Below are positions 44,079 to 53,279 of a stretch of DNA of 64,000 bases, one piece after another. The position numbers and the translations under genes were made by a program. The DNA comes from JAHFPN01 sp963765745 (GTDB taxonomy: Bacteria > Pseudomonadota > Alphaproteobacteria > Rhizobiales > Xanthobacteraceae). Under the pieces are notes generated by a model. It was not told where the DNA came from. It did not search any database and saw nothing but the letters and a program-made list of their open reading frames with translations. Every line of letters begins with the position of its first letter. Positions within the stretch are counted from its first letter, which is position 1. Where the stretch lies: positions 992,001 through 1,056,000 of the forward strand of contig CAVXXM010000003.1 of NCBI GenBank assembly GCA_963765745.1, written 5' to 3'.

Positions 44079-47000
44079 TCAGGCGGCGAGGAATTTCTGC
44101 GCGGTCTGCAGATCCACCGAGACGAGCTGCGAGACGCCCTGCTCGGCCATGGTGACGCCGTAGAGCCGGTTCATCCGGGCCATGGTGATCGGGTTGTGGG
44201 TCACGATCATGAAGCGCGTATTGGTGAGGCGGCTCATCTCGTCGAGGAGATTGCAGAAGCGCTCGACATTGGAGTCGTCGAGCGGTGCGTCCACTTCGTC
44301 CAACACGCAGATCGGCGCCGGGTTGGTGAGGAACACGGCGAAGATCAACGCCATCGCGGTCAGCGCCTGCTCGCCGCCGGAGAGCAGCGACAGCGTCGTC
44401 GATTTCTTGCCGGGCGGCCGCGCGACGATCTCGAGGCCGGCCTCGAGCGGGTCCTCGGAATCGGTCAACACGAGTTGCGCCACGCCGCCGCCGAACAAGG
44501 TCGTGAACAGCTTCTTGAAATGCTCGTTGACGATGGCGAATGAGGCAGCGAGCCGTTCGCGCGCTTCGCGATCGAGCGCATTGATGCCCTGGCGCAGACG
44601 CTTGATCGCTTCCATCAAGTCGTCGCGCTCCTTCACCATGCCGTCGTGCTGGGTCTCGATTTCCTTCAGTTCTTCCTCGGCGCGCAGATTGACCGCGCCT
44701 AGACGCTCACGCTCGGCCTCGTAGCGCTCGAGCTTGGTCTCGACCGCGGCGACATCGAGCGACTGCCCGTCCTCTTCGAGCATCGCCGTGATCTTCTCCG
44801 CGTCGGGCGCGACGCCGGTCGCTTCGGTGATCTCGCGGGCGAGCTCGGCGCGCTTATCGCGCGCGGCCTCCAGCCGCGCCTCGGCGCGCGCCGATTCCTC
44901 GCGCGCGCTGGCGAGCAGATCGAGGCATTCGCGCACCGAACGTTCGGCGTCGGTGAGCTTGCCCTCGCCTTCGGCCAGACGGTCCGCTGCGTCGCGGCGC
45001 TTGGTCTCGGCCTCTGAAATCTCCGTCATTAGGCCCTGACGCTGGCCCGCGAACACCGCGGGCGCTTGGTCGAGACCCGCGCGCTCGGTGCGCGTGTCGG
45101 CAAGGCGCTGCTCGAGCGCCTCGATGCGCTGGCGCGCGCCCTCGGCCCGCTCGCGCCAAGCCGTCAGCTCCGCAATGACGGCGGCCAGGCGCTGCCCGCG
45201 CGCCGCGCGCTCGCGCTCGATACTCTCGAACTCGGCCCGCGCGGTGGCGAGCGCCGTGCGATGCTCGGCGAGCGCCGAGCGCTTTTCGACGAGCTCGGCT
45301 CTCGCGCGCGGGAACATCGGAGAGCGCCGCGCGCGCGTTTTCGGAATCGACCTTGGCGGCGAGCGCTTCATCGCGGTTGGCCTCTAACCGCGAGCGCGCC
45401 GCGGCGAGCGCGGACTTGCGCGCGACATGATCGGTGGCGCCGCGTTCCGCGAGCGTCAGCGTCTCGCGTGCGGATTCGAGCGCGATCTGCGCGCCGCGCC
45501 AGCCGGTGCGTGCATCGGCTTGGGCGGTTTCGGCCATGCGCGAATCCGCTTCGGCCTTCTCGACATGGCCCGTGCGCTCGCGCACTTCGGCGCGCACGGT
45601 TTCGATCTCGCGTTCGATCTCGGCCAGATGATTGCGGCCGGCGAGCCGGCGCGCGAGGCCGGTCGCGGCATCGGCGGCGACCGTGAAGCCGTCCCAGCGC
45701 CAGAGATCGCCTTCCTTCGATACGAGCCTTTGGCCGGGCGCAAGTTCAGTGCGTAGCCGCGCGCCGTCAGCGCGCGCGACGATGCCGATCTGCGCCAGGC
45801 GGCGCGCCAGCGCACCCGGCGCCTTGACGCGCGAGGACAAGGGCTCGGCGCCGCCCGGCAGCGGCGGATCGCCGGCCTTGGGCTCGGCGCCGGCCCAATG
45901 CATGGGCGAGGCGGAATCCGCGGGCGCATCGAGGTCGTCGCCGAGCGCAGCGCCCAGCGCCGCCTCGAAGCCCGGCTCGACCACGATGGTGTCGAGCACC
46001 GGCGGCCAGAGCGACTTGGTGGCCACGTCGAGAAGTTTTGCGAGCGTGCGCGCTTCGGTCTCGAGGCGCTGCAGGCGGCGCTCGGAATCGGTGAGCGGCT
46101 TGCGGATCACGTCGAGTTCCTGAATCGCAGCCGAGCGCCCCGCTTCGGCGCGCAGCATGGCGGCGTCGGCGGCGGCGAGCTTTTCCTGGCCAAGATTCAC
46201 GGCCGTGCGCAGATGTTCGAGCGCACCCGACTCCGCCGCATCGAGCGCGATCTCCTCGCGCTCCAGTGCCGCAATTTGCTGGCTGACGCGACCCAGCCGC
46301 TCGTCCCATTCGACGATGGCGCGATCGAGCTGCTCGCGCCGCGCGACGAGGTCGGCGAGCGCACTGGTCGCCACGTCGAACGACTTTTCGGTCGCGGCGA
46401 GCGTGATCTCGGCGTCCGACAGGCGATCGCGCGCCGTGTCGGCGGCGGCAGCACTAGTTTCCGGCGTTTCGGCAAGCGCTAGTTCCTCGCCCTCTAACCT
46501 GCCGGTGGATTCGGCAGCATCCTTGGCGAGCGCACCCTCGCGCTCCAGGTCCTGCGCGAGCTGCACAAGGCGGCGGTCCAGATCTTCGGTGCGCGCCTTG
46601 GCGCGTGCTTCCTCGCGATCGAGCTCGGTGCGGGCGTGATTGAGCCGCTGCAGCGCGGCGCCGCAGACCGCCTCGGCTTCGCGCAACGGCCCCAATGCCT
46701 CGGCGGAGGCAAGCTGCTTCCGCGTCGCCTCCGATTGCACGCGCGTATGCTCGGCGACCGTGCGCTGCGCAGCCTCGACGGTGCGCTCGGCCTCGGCGAC
46801 CGCAGCCTCGGCATCGCGCCAGCGCAGCGCGATCAGCATGCTCTGGTAGCGGCGGACTTCGCCCGAAACCTTCTTGTAGCGAACGGCCTGGCGAGCCTGG
46901 CGCTTGAGCCCGTCGATCTGGCCGGCGATCTGGCCGATCACGTCCTGCAGGCGCGTGAGATTCGTATCGGCGCCCTTGAGGCGCGTCTCAGCCTCGTGCC

Positions 47001-47529
47001 GGCGCGCATGCAGCCCGGCAATGCCGGCCGCTTCTTCGAGGATGCGGCGGCGCGACTCGGGCTTGGCGTTGACGATCTCGCCGATCTGGCCCTGGCGCAC
47101 GAGCGCGGGCGAGCGGGCGCCGGACGAGGCATCGGCGAACAGCAACTGCACGTCGCGCGCGCGAACTTCGCGGCCGTTGATCCTATAGGCGGAACCGACC
47201 TCGCGCTCGATGCGGCGCGACACTTCCAGAACGTCGGAGTCGTTGAACGCCGCCGGCGCGCCGCGGTCGGAATTGTCCACGAACAGAACCACCTCGGCGG
47301 TATTGCGCATCGGCCGGTTGGTGGTGCCGGCGAAGATCACCTCGTCGAGCTCCTTGGCGCGCATGGCCTTGTGCGAGCTCTCGCCCATCACGAAGCGCAG
47401 CGCCTCGACGAGATTGGATTTCCCGCAGCCGTTGGGGCCGACGACGCCCGTCATGCCCGTCTCGATCTGAAAATCGGACGGCTCGACGAACGACTTGAAC
47501 CCAATCAGGCGAAGACGCGTGAACTGCAT
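44079..47529 (-). CDS. smc: Chromosome segregation protein SMC, frameshifted
   Basis: About 1,149 residues: N-terminal ATPase half (GPNGCGKSNLVEALRFVMGESS), a long coiled coil, a hinge around the middle (residues about 520-640) and a C-terminal half with LSLLSGGEQALTAMALIFAV (signature) and PICVLDEVDAPLDDSNVERF (Walker B). One surplus base near 45309-45312 splits it: the first frame ends in ALSDVPARES, the second continues RAELVEKRSALAEHRTAL. Both halves are full and collinear. SMC compacts and segregates the chromosome with ScpAB, which are not encoded here. Confidence 0.92.
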
Positions 47530-47638
47530 GTTTGCCCTGGCGCGGCCCCGGCGCGAATCGATTTCATGCCAATTTGCGTGGCGCAGGCGGCCGCGGCAAG
47601 CCCGCGTAAACGCTTATCCTGTGGCGCTTTGACGGGGG

Positions 47639-48274
47639 TCAGTTGGTCTTGATCAGGGCCTCGATCGCCTTCTCGAATACGGCGAGCGGCTGGGCGCCGA
47701 CGATCTTGGTGCCGTTCACGAAGAAAGTGGGCGTCGACTCGACTCCGAACTTCTGGACCGCCCGGCTGGCCGAATTGCCGATCTCTTCGGCGAGCTTGCG
47801 GTCCTTGAGGCAGGTTTCGAACGCTTCTTGGCTCATGCCGGCCTGGCGCGCGATGCGCAGCAGGCCGTCATAGGGTTTCTCGATCCAGGTCCGCTGCTGC
47901 TCCATCATGGCGTCGATGAGGGGGAAATACTTGTCGCCGGAGCAGCGCGCCAGCATGAAGCCGGCGATCGAGGCATTGGCGGGCGCGGTCGGAAATTCGC
48001 GGAAGATGAAGCGCACCTTGCCGGTATCGATGAATTTCTCTTTCAGCTTCGGATAGACCTCGGTGTGAAAGACGGCGCAGTGCGGGCACGTGACCGAGGC
48101 ATATTCGACAATGGTCACCGGCGCCTTGTCGGAACCCAGGATCTTGTCGCCGAGCGGACCCGGAGTGACGAGCTCGGCAAGATTCAAGCCTTGCGCAGCG
48201 GCGGGCGCGGCAAGCGCGAATGAAACGAAGCCCGCAAGGATCAGGCGGCGCGAAAGCGGCAAGGCAACCTCCAT
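47639..48274 (-). CDS. DsbA-family thiol:disulfide oxidoreductase
   Basis: 211 residues. Signal peptide cleaved near AAAQG, then a thioredoxin fold with an inserted helical domain. The active site is CPHC at residues 63-66 (YASVTCPHCAVFH) and the cis-proline loop is VESTPTFFVNG. Cys103 and others (ARCSGDKYF, ETCLKD) may form a second disulfide. Periplasmic disulfide oxidation or, less likely, a ScsC-type reductase. Start at 48274; it lies between the DUF721 gene and smc on the same strand. Confidence 0.92.
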   Translation of the reverse strand: MEVALPLSRRLILAGFVSFALAAPAAAQGLNLAELVTPGPLGDKILGSDKAPVTIVEYASVTCPHCAVFHTEVYPKLKEKFIDTGKVRFIFREFPTAPANASIAGFMLARCSGDKYFPLIDAMMEQQRTWIEKPYDGLLRIARQAGMSQEAFETCLKDRKLAEEIGNSASRAVQKFGVESTPTFFVNGTKIVGAQPLAVFEKAIEALIKTN

Positions 48275-48351
48275 CGAATTCCAGTCGGGAATTGCTATGC
48301 CGATTGTGGCAGGGGTGCGGTGGCGGGCCAAGGGGCTAATCAAGTGGTGGA

Positions 48352-48846
48352 TCAACCCCGCGTGACGCGGCCCTTGATCATGGCGCCCAGACGCGCGAGC
48401 GAGCCCTGCAGCGCCTTGTCCTCGAACGGGCCGATCTCGCGCTCGAGTTCGGCGACGGCTTCCGGCTCGGCCTCGGGGATATGTACCGGGGTACGTCTTT
48501 TCGTAGCTACCGGGCCCTGCCGGATCGAGATGCGGCCGACGCAACGCCAGCCGAAATAGCGGTTCACCCGCTCGATAATGACCGGCGCCAGGTGCTGTAC
48601 CTCGATCGCATAGGGCCCTTCGGCGCGCATCACGAGGGTGCCGACCAACTCCGGGTCGTCGCGGCGCGGAAACGCGAGCTTGATCGGCTCGCAGCGCCTG
48701 GCCAGATCGGCGCCGACCACGTCCTCCCAATGGGTCACGATGTCGACCGCGGCAAAGCCCTGCTTGGCGAACGAGCCGGCGACCGCCTGGCCGACCAGAT
48801 CGGCCAAGGGCTTGGCAAAGCGGGAGCGCTTCGGAGCTGTGGACAT
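48352..48846 (-). CDS. DUF721 family protein
   Basis: 164 residues, DUF721 (DciA-like) family: KPLADLVGQAVAGSFAKQGFAAVDIVTHWEDVVG at the N-terminus and VGTLVMRAEGPYAIEVQHLAPVIIERVNRYFG, the KH-like core. DciA proteins load or regulate the DnaB replicative helicase; whether this one does is inferred from the family. ATG at 48846. The 50-base gap to mutY on the opposite strand must contain both promoters. Confidence 0.85.
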   Translation of the reverse strand: MSTAPKRSRFAKPLADLVGQAVAGSFAKQGFAAVDIVTHWEDVVGADLARRCEPIKLAFPRRDDPELVGTLVMRAEGPYAIEVQHLAPVIIERVNRYFGWRCVGRISIRQGPVATKRRTPVHIPEAEPEAVAELEREIGPFEDKALQGSLARLGAMIKGRVTRG

Positions 48847-48896
48847 GGGATTGCCCAGGAACGCGGCTTGGGAGACGGTCGCCAACAGGAACAGCG

Positions 48897-50018
48897 ATGG
48901 ACGCGCGAACCGACCAGAGCAACCTAGCAGGCACGCGCGCGCTGGCAAAGGCGCAGGCGCCGGATGCTCCCGCTCTTCTTGCCTGGTACGACGCGTATCG
49001 TCGCGCCCTGCCCTGGCGCGCGGCGCCGGGTGTACGTCCCGATCCTTACCGCGTGTGGCTCTCGGAAATCATGCTGCAGCAGACGCGGGTCGAGACGGTC
49101 GCGCCTTATTTCCTGAAATTCGTCACGCGCTGGCCCGATGTGCACGCACTCGCGACGGCGAAGCTCTCCGAAGTGCTCTCGGCCTGGGCGGGCCTCGGCT
49201 ATTACGCGCGGGCGCGCAACCTGCATGCATGCGCGCGGGAGATCGCGGGCCGCGGCGGGGAATTTCCGCGCGCCGAAGCTGAGTTGCGCGAGCTTCCGGG
49301 GATCGGCGCCTATACGGCGGCGGCGGTCGCGGCGATCGCATTCGAAGCTAGAACGATCGCGATCGACGGCAACGTGGAACGCGTAGTCGCGCGGCTGTTT
49401 GCCTTACGCGAACCGCTACCCAAGGCCAAGGCGAAACTCCGCGCCCTTGCCGGGCGATTGCAGCCTGAAGGCCGCCACGGCGACTTCGCCCAGGCGCTCA
49501 TGGAGCTGGGTGCCATTGTCTGTACGCCGAGGAAGCCCGGTTGTCCGCGCTGCCCGTGGCAAGGTGCGTGTGCGGCGAACGCCCTCGGCGAGCCGGAGCG
49601 ATTTCCCCGCAAGACCGCCAAGAAAGCAGGCAAGCTCCGGCGCGGAGCGGCGTTCGTCGTGTTGCGCGAGGACGGCGCCGTGCTCCTGCGCACGCGACCT
49701 TCGAAAGGCCTGCTCGGCGGGATGACCGAGGTGCCGACCAGCGAATGGACGCATCGCTTTGACAGCGCGCTCGCGCTGGAACATGCGCCGCTGCGGCGGA
49801 CCTGGAAACGCCTGCCCGGGACCGTGCGCCATGTCTTCACGCATTTTCCGCTGAAACTCGTCGTCCTGACGGCGCGCGTGAAAAAGAAAACGCGCCCACC
49901 TAAAGGCATGCGTTTCGTGCGAGAACAAGATCTGGATCGCGAAGCCTTGCCGATGCTCATGCGCAAAGTGCTCGCGCATGCACCGAGAGCAATTCATCCG
50001 AAAGGGAGAGCAACGTGA
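48897..50018 (+). CDS. mutY: A/G-specific adenine DNA glycosylase MutY
   Basis: 373 residues. LSEIMLQQTRVETVAPYFLKF, the helix-hairpin-helix LRELPGIGAYTAAAVAAIAF with the catalytic aspartate in TIAIDGNVERV, a [4Fe-4S] cluster with the spacing C-x6-C-x2-C-x5-C (CTPRKPGCPRCPWQGAC), and a C-terminal NUDIX-like domain (KLRRGAAFVVLREDGAVLLR) that reads 8-oxoG. Removes adenine opposite 8-oxoguanine. The stop overlaps the GTG of ridA by four bases. Confidence 0.96.
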   Translation: MDARTDQSNLAGTRALAKAQAPDAPALLAWYDAYRRALPWRAAPGVRPDPYRVWLSEIMLQQTRVETVAPYFLKFVTRWPDVHALATAKLSEVLSAWAGLGYYARARNLHACAREIAGRGGEFPRAEAELRELPGIGAYTAAAVAAIAFEARTIAIDGNVERVVARLFALREPLPKAKAKLRALAGRLQPEGRHGDFAQALMELGAIVCTPRKPGCPRCPWQGACAANALGEPERFPRKTAKKAGKLRRGAAFVVLREDGAVLLRTRPSKGLLGGMTEVPTSEWTHRFDSALALEHAPLRRTWKRLPGTVRHVFTHFPLKLVVLTARVKKKTRPPKGMRFVREQDLDREALPMLMRKVLAHAPRAIHPKGRAT

Positions 50019-50365
50019 AAATCGAACGCCACGAAGTCGGGCCGCGCATGAGTCAGGCGGTCGCCCACGGCGATCGGGTCTATCTCGCGGGTCAGGTCGC
50101 CAAGGATACGGCGGGCAAGAGCGTCACCGAGCAGACCAAGGAAATTCTGCAGATCATCGACCGGCTGCTCGCCGCCGCCGGCAGCGACAAGACCAAGCTG
50201 CTGCAGGCGCAGATTTTCCTCACCGACATTTCGAAATTCGGCGAGATGAACAAGGAATGGGAAGCGTGGGTCTCGCCGGGCAACACGCCGGCGCGCGCGA
50301 CCATCGAAGCGAAGCTCGCGGCGCCTCAATACACGGTCGAGATCATGGTGGTGGCGGCGCGCTAG
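50015..50365 (+). CDS. ridA: RidA family (YjgF/YER057c/UK114) protein
   Basis: 116 residues, RidA subfamily: SQAVAHGDRVYLAGQVAKDT at the start, IDRLLAAAGSDKTKLLQAQIFLTDI in the middle and NTPARATIEAKLAAPQYTVEIMVVAA with the active-site arginine (ARAT) and glutamate at the C-terminus. It hydrolyses reactive enamine/imine intermediates. Starts with GTG overlapping the mutY stop, so translation is coupled. Its TAG stop is shared with the opposite-strand ccrM stop as the palindrome CTAG. Confidence 0.88.
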   Translation: MKIERHEVGPRMSQAVAHGDRVYLAGQVAKDTAGKSVTEQTKEILQIIDRLLAAAGSDKTKLLQAQIFLTDISKFGEMNKEWEAWVSPGNTPARATIEAKLAAPQYTVEIMVVAAR

Positions 50366-51522
50366 GCCGCCGGCAGCTCGGCGCGCACGACGGCGCGCAG
50401 CGCGTCGATGGATTTCAGGCCGTTCTTTTCCTCGACGTGCCAATAGGCCCAGCCGTTGCAGGCATCGAGCCCTTGCGCGAGCGCGCCGATCCGGTGGATC
50501 GAGCCGACCGCGTCGGCGCCCTTGCCGTTTTCGAGCGAGACCATGCCGTCGGCGCGCACCAGCACGCGCACGCGGCCCTTGGCGTCGGTGAGCGTGGCGC
50601 CGGCTTTCAGAAGCCCGCGCTCGATCAGCGATGCGAACGCAACGCGGGGCGCCTCGCGCGGCGTCATGAAAGGCGCCAGCGTCGGCGACGGCAGCGGCTC
50701 GACCGCTGCGATCCGCGCCTCGGCGGCGCGCGCGTATTCAGCCTCGCGCTCGATGCCGATGAAATGCCGGCCCAGGCGCTTGGCCGCGGCGCCGGTGGTG
50801 CCGGTGCCGAAGAAGGGGTCGAGCACGACGTCGCCGGGCTTGGTGGACGAAAGGATCACGCGCGCGAGCAAGGCCTCGGGCTTCTGGGTCGGGTGCAGCT
50901 TCTTGCCCTCGCCGTCCTTCAGCCGCTCCTCGCCGGTGCACAGCGCGAAGGTCCAGTCGGAGCGCATCTGCACGTCTTCGTTGCCGGCCTTCATCGCCTC
51001 GTAATTGAAGGTGTAGCCCTTGCCGCCCGGCTCGCGCGCGGCCCAGATCAGGGTCTCGTGCGCGTTGGTGAAGCGGCGGCCGCGGAAGTTCGGCATCGGA
51101 TTGGTCTTGCGCCACACCACGTCGTTCAGGATCCAGAATTCGAGATCCTGCAGGATGGCGCCGACGCGGAAAATGTTGTGATACGAACCGATGACCCAGA
51201 GCGTCGCGCTCGGCTTCATCACCCGCTTGCAGGCCTTGAGCCACGCGCGGGTGAATTCGTCATAGGCGGCGAAGCTTGAGAACTTGTCCCAATCGTCGTC
51301 GACCGCGTCGACCTTGGAATCGTCGGGCCGCTTCAGGTCGCCCTTGAGCTGCAAGTTGTAGGGCGGATCGGCGAAGACGAGATCGACCGAATGCTCCGGC
51401 AATCGATCGAGCGTGGCGACGCAATCGCCGACCAGAACGCGATCGAGGAATTGTGCGGGAGTCCGGACCTGGGAAGGCAAACGGGGCGCCCGACGGGGCG
51501 CCCCGATACGCGTTACTGTCAT
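50362..51522 (-). CDS. ccrM: Cell-cycle DNA adenine methyltransferase CcrM (GANTC)
   Basis: 386 residues, beta-class N6-adenine methyltransferase: catalytic DPPY at residues 52-55, the S-adenosylmethionine motif DPFFGTGTTGAAAKRLGRHFIG near residue 240 and the C-terminal CcrM extension (about 110 residues, LIERGLLKAGATLTDAKGRV) that sets it apart from other HinfI-like enzymes. It methylates GANTC and marks replication state in alphaproteobacteria. No Shine-Dalgarno is obvious before the ATG. The 95-base leader carries a stretch of three in-phase repeats. Convergent with ridA, sharing CTAG at the ends. Confidence 0.95.
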   Translation of the reverse strand: MTVTRIGAPRRAPRLPSQVRTPAQFLDRVLVGDCVATLDRLPEHSVDLVFADPPYNLQLKGDLKRPDDSKVDAVDDDWDKFSSFAAYDEFTRAWLKACKRVMKPSATLWVIGSYHNIFRVGAILQDLEFWILNDVVWRKTNPMPNFRGRRFTNAHETLIWAAREPGGKGYTFNYEAMKAGNEDVQMRSDWTFALCTGEERLKDGEGKKLHPTQKPEALLARVILSSTKPGDVVLDPFFGTGTTGAAAKRLGRHFIGIEREAEYARAAEARIAAVEPLPSPTLAPFMTPREAPRVAFASLIERGLLKAGATLTDAKGRVRVLVRADGMVSLENGKGADAVGSIHRIGALAQGLDACNGWAYWHVEEKNGLKSIDALRAVVRAELPAA

Positions 51523-51531
51523 GACGCGGTA

Positions 51532-51564
51532 CCGGTTACTCGTTACGCAACGCGAACTAACCGG
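51532..51564. promoter_or_regulatory. Inverted repeat in the ccrM leader
   Basis: CCGGTTA (51532-51538) and TAACCGG (51558-51564) form a 7-bp inverted repeat separated by 19 bases, starting ten bases upstream of the ccrM ATG. It may be an mRNA hairpin affecting translation start or a binding site. No GANTC occurs in the 95 bases upstream of ccrM, so a self-methylation switch at this site is not supported. Confidence 0.35.
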
Positions 51565-51582
51565 CCGAGTGTGAGGGTGCGC

Positions 51583-51611
51583 GGTAAAGGCCCGGTAAAG
51601 TCAGGGTAAAG
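51583..51611. repeat. Three GGTAAAG direct repeats at exact 11-bp intervals upstream of ccrM
   Basis: GGTAAAG occurs at 51583, 51594 and 51605 (read as CTTTACC on the ccrM strand), each 11 bases from the next, so all three face the same side of the helix. They lie 61-89 bases upstream of the ccrM ATG, just after panE. Such helically phased direct repeats suggest a multimeric activator or repressor site. The cognate protein is unknown. Confidence 0.55.
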
Positions 51612-51617
51612 AGGGTC

Positions 51618-52538
51618 TTAAGATTTGGCGCCCATGCGCCACGGCTTCAGCGCGGCATAGACCGCAGCGTTGGCCGGTGTCGGCACGCCGGCCTCGCGGC
51701 CCATGCGCACTACCGTTCCGGCGAGCCAGTCGAGCTCAAGCCGGTTTTTTTGCTCGAAATCGTAGAGCATCGAGGACTTGGTCGCGGGCGGCAGCTTGGC
51801 CGCGAACGCAAGCCGCTCGTCGGCGAAATCGGGCGGCAGCGGCACGCCGCGGGCGCGTCCGACCGCGAGCGTCTCCTGCATCAGGTCGTGGAACAGCGTG
51901 CGGCAATCCGTATCCGGATAGAGTTCGCCGAAGGGCTTGCGGGTGACGGTGGTGATGCCGGAGAAGCCGACCAGGAAGACGAACTTCTTCCATAGATCCA
52001 GCTCGATATTGTCGCTGATGGCGAAATCGAAGCCCGCCTGCTTGGCGGCCTCGGCGAAGGCCAGCAACCGCTTCGAGGGCTTACCGTCGCGTTCGCCGCA
52101 GCGGATATCGGCAAGCCCGATGTGCTGGATCGCGCCCGGACCCGCGAGGCGGCTGCCGATATAGGTGAGGCCGCCGACCACGTGCGCCGGACCGAGCAAT
52201 GGGTCGAGCCGGGCGACGCTATCGACGCCGTTCTGCAGCGTGATGACGGCGGTGTCCGGGCCGATCAGCGGCTTGGTCTGCTCGCCGGCCTTCTCCGTGT
52301 CCCAGAGCTTGACCGCGAACAGGACGATATCGACCGGGCCGATGGTGCGCGGGTCGTCGGTGGCGGTGATCTTCTTCAGATGCAGGTTGCCGACCGGGCT
52401 CGTGATCTTCAGGCCGTCCTTGCGCAGCGCCTCCAGATGCGCGCCGCGGGCGATGAAAGCGACCTCGTGCCCGGCCTGCTGCAGCCGCGCGCCGAAATAG
52501 CCGCCGACCGCCCCGGTCGCCATCACTGCGATGCGCAT
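51618..52538 (-). CDS. panE: 2-dehydropantoate 2-reductase-like protein
   Basis: 306 residues, ketopantoate reductase family: Rossmann motif GAVGGYFGARLQQAG at the N-terminus, KLWDTEKAGEQ, LQNGVDSVARL, and the catalytic-lysine and asparagine region LDLWKKFVFLVGFSGITT followed by EQKNRLELDWLAGTVVRMG. NADPH reduction of ketopantoate in coenzyme A synthesis is the family default, but paralogues acting on other 2-keto acids exist. Start at 52538 with GGAG six bases upstream. It is followed by the ccrM leader. Confidence 0.87.
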   Translation of the reverse strand: MRIAVMATGAVGGYFGARLQQAGHEVAFIARGAHLEALRKDGLKITSPVGNLHLKKITATDDPRTIGPVDIVLFAVKLWDTEKAGEQTKPLIGPDTAVITLQNGVDSVARLDPLLGPAHVVGGLTYIGSRLAGPGAIQHIGLADIRCGERDGKPSKRLLAFAEAAKQAGFDFAISDNIELDLWKKFVFLVGFSGITTVTRKPFGELYPDTDCRTLFHDLMQETLAVGRARGVPLPPDFADERLAFAAKLPPATKSSMLYDFEQKNRLELDWLAGTVVRMGREAGVPTPANAAVYAALKPWRMGAKS

Positions 52539-52554
52539 GTGCTTCTCCCACACT

Positions 52555-52696
52555 GTCATTCCGGCCGAGGCGCGTAGCGCCGAGAGCCGGAATCCATAAC
52601 CGCCAGCCTAGCGAAACTAGCACCGGCAGGGATTATGGATTCCGGGCTCGCCGCCTATCTCGGGTAAAACCGAGATCGGCGGCGCCCCGGAATGAC
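52555..52696. repeat. Palindromic intergenic repeat element, copy 1
   Basis: 142-base element with perfect 10-bp terminal inverted repeats GTCATTCCGG and CCGGAATGAC, and a second nested pair (GGAATCCATAA at about 52583 and TTATGGATTCC at about 52633). The left and right halves each fold into a hairpin. It fills the gap between panE and the TrmO-like gene. Elements beginning GTCATTCCGG are dispersed in many copies in Bradyrhizobium relatives; I treat it as a non-coding, MITE/REP-like repeat. Confidence 0.75.
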
Positions 52697-52702
52697 GAGC
52701 CT

Positions 52703-53185
52703 TCATTTGCCGCCCGCGGCGTCCACCGTTGCATAATAAGGCTTTAGGTCGAGCAGCGGCGTGCCGTCGAGACAATCGAGGCCGGTGACCGTGAGCTTGG
52801 TGCCCTCGCGCTTCAGGAGTTTGACCACGGAAATCGCGATCGGGTTGGGCCGCACCGGCGAGCGCAGCGCGAAGGTGCCGCGCGCCTCGCCCAGATGGCG
52901 GGGCACCTGCACCACCAGATCGCGCCGGGCGCGGTCCATGAAATAGACGGCGACGAGATGGGTGGACTTTTCGATGCCTTCGAGTGCTTGCGCATAGCGC
53001 GGGTCCACTTCGATCGTGCAGCGAGTATCGCCGGCCTCGCGCGGGTTTTTCGGGCACTCGGCGCGGGTCTTCCAGGGCGTGCGGATTTTGCCGACGAAAT
53101 AGACGCCGGCGTCGAAGCGCTCGGGCAGCGCGACGGCGATCTCGCCGGGGCGGATATCGAATTCGTCGTTCTCAGCGGCGCTCAT
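52703..53185 (-). CDS. TrmO-like (UPF0066/TsaA) tRNA methyltransferase family protein
   Basis: 160 residues, UPF0066 family. VGKIRTPWKTRAECPKNPRE at the N-terminus, PVRPNPIAISVVKLL and LDCLDGTPLLDLKPY near the C-terminus are the defining blocks (RPNPI and DGTPLLDIKPY). E. coli TrmO methylates t6A37 of tRNA(Thr) with SAM. Without a C-terminal insert found in some homologues, the protein is shorter than E. coli TrmO, so the exact function is less certain. Start at 53185. Confidence 0.82.
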   Translation of the reverse strand: MSAAENDEFDIRPGEIAVALPERFDAGVYFVGKIRTPWKTRAECPKNPREAGDTRCTIEVDPRYAQALEGIEKSTHLVAVYFMDRARRDLVVQVPRHLGEARGTFALRSPVRPNPIAISVVKLLKREGTKLTVTGLDCLDGTPLLDLKPYYATVDAAGGK

Positions 53186-53257
53186 GTCGGCGAAGCCTTG
53201 AAGTTCTGCAAGAGATTCCGCAAGCGCCACCTAAGTTCTTGCCCGCGTTGACCTAAT

Positions 53258-53279
53258 GACATAAGCATATCTTTATGTC
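53258..53279. promoter_or_regulatory. Candidate ArsR-family operator overlapping the start codon
   Basis: GACATAA and TTATGTC form a perfect 7-bp inverted repeat around an 8-base centre (GCATATCT). It spans the ATG of the regulator gene at 53275, so binding would block its own transcription or translation. AT-rich palindromes of this form are typical ArsR-family operators, and the arms resemble those I associate with SAM-cycle ArsR regulators. Confidence 0.6.

Noticed and set aside
44079..47529. Reading smc as two separate genes or a programmed frameshift
   Set aside because: The two halves are collinear with SMC and join after removal of one base; no slippery heptamer plus pseudoknot was seen, and neighbouring genes show the same type of indel.
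51481..51510. GC-rich inverted repeat (GGGGCGCC/GGCGCCCC) in the 5' part of ccrM
   Set aside because: It lies within codons of a real gene (Gly/Ala/Pro/Arg-rich start); most likely a by-product of codon use, not a separate element.
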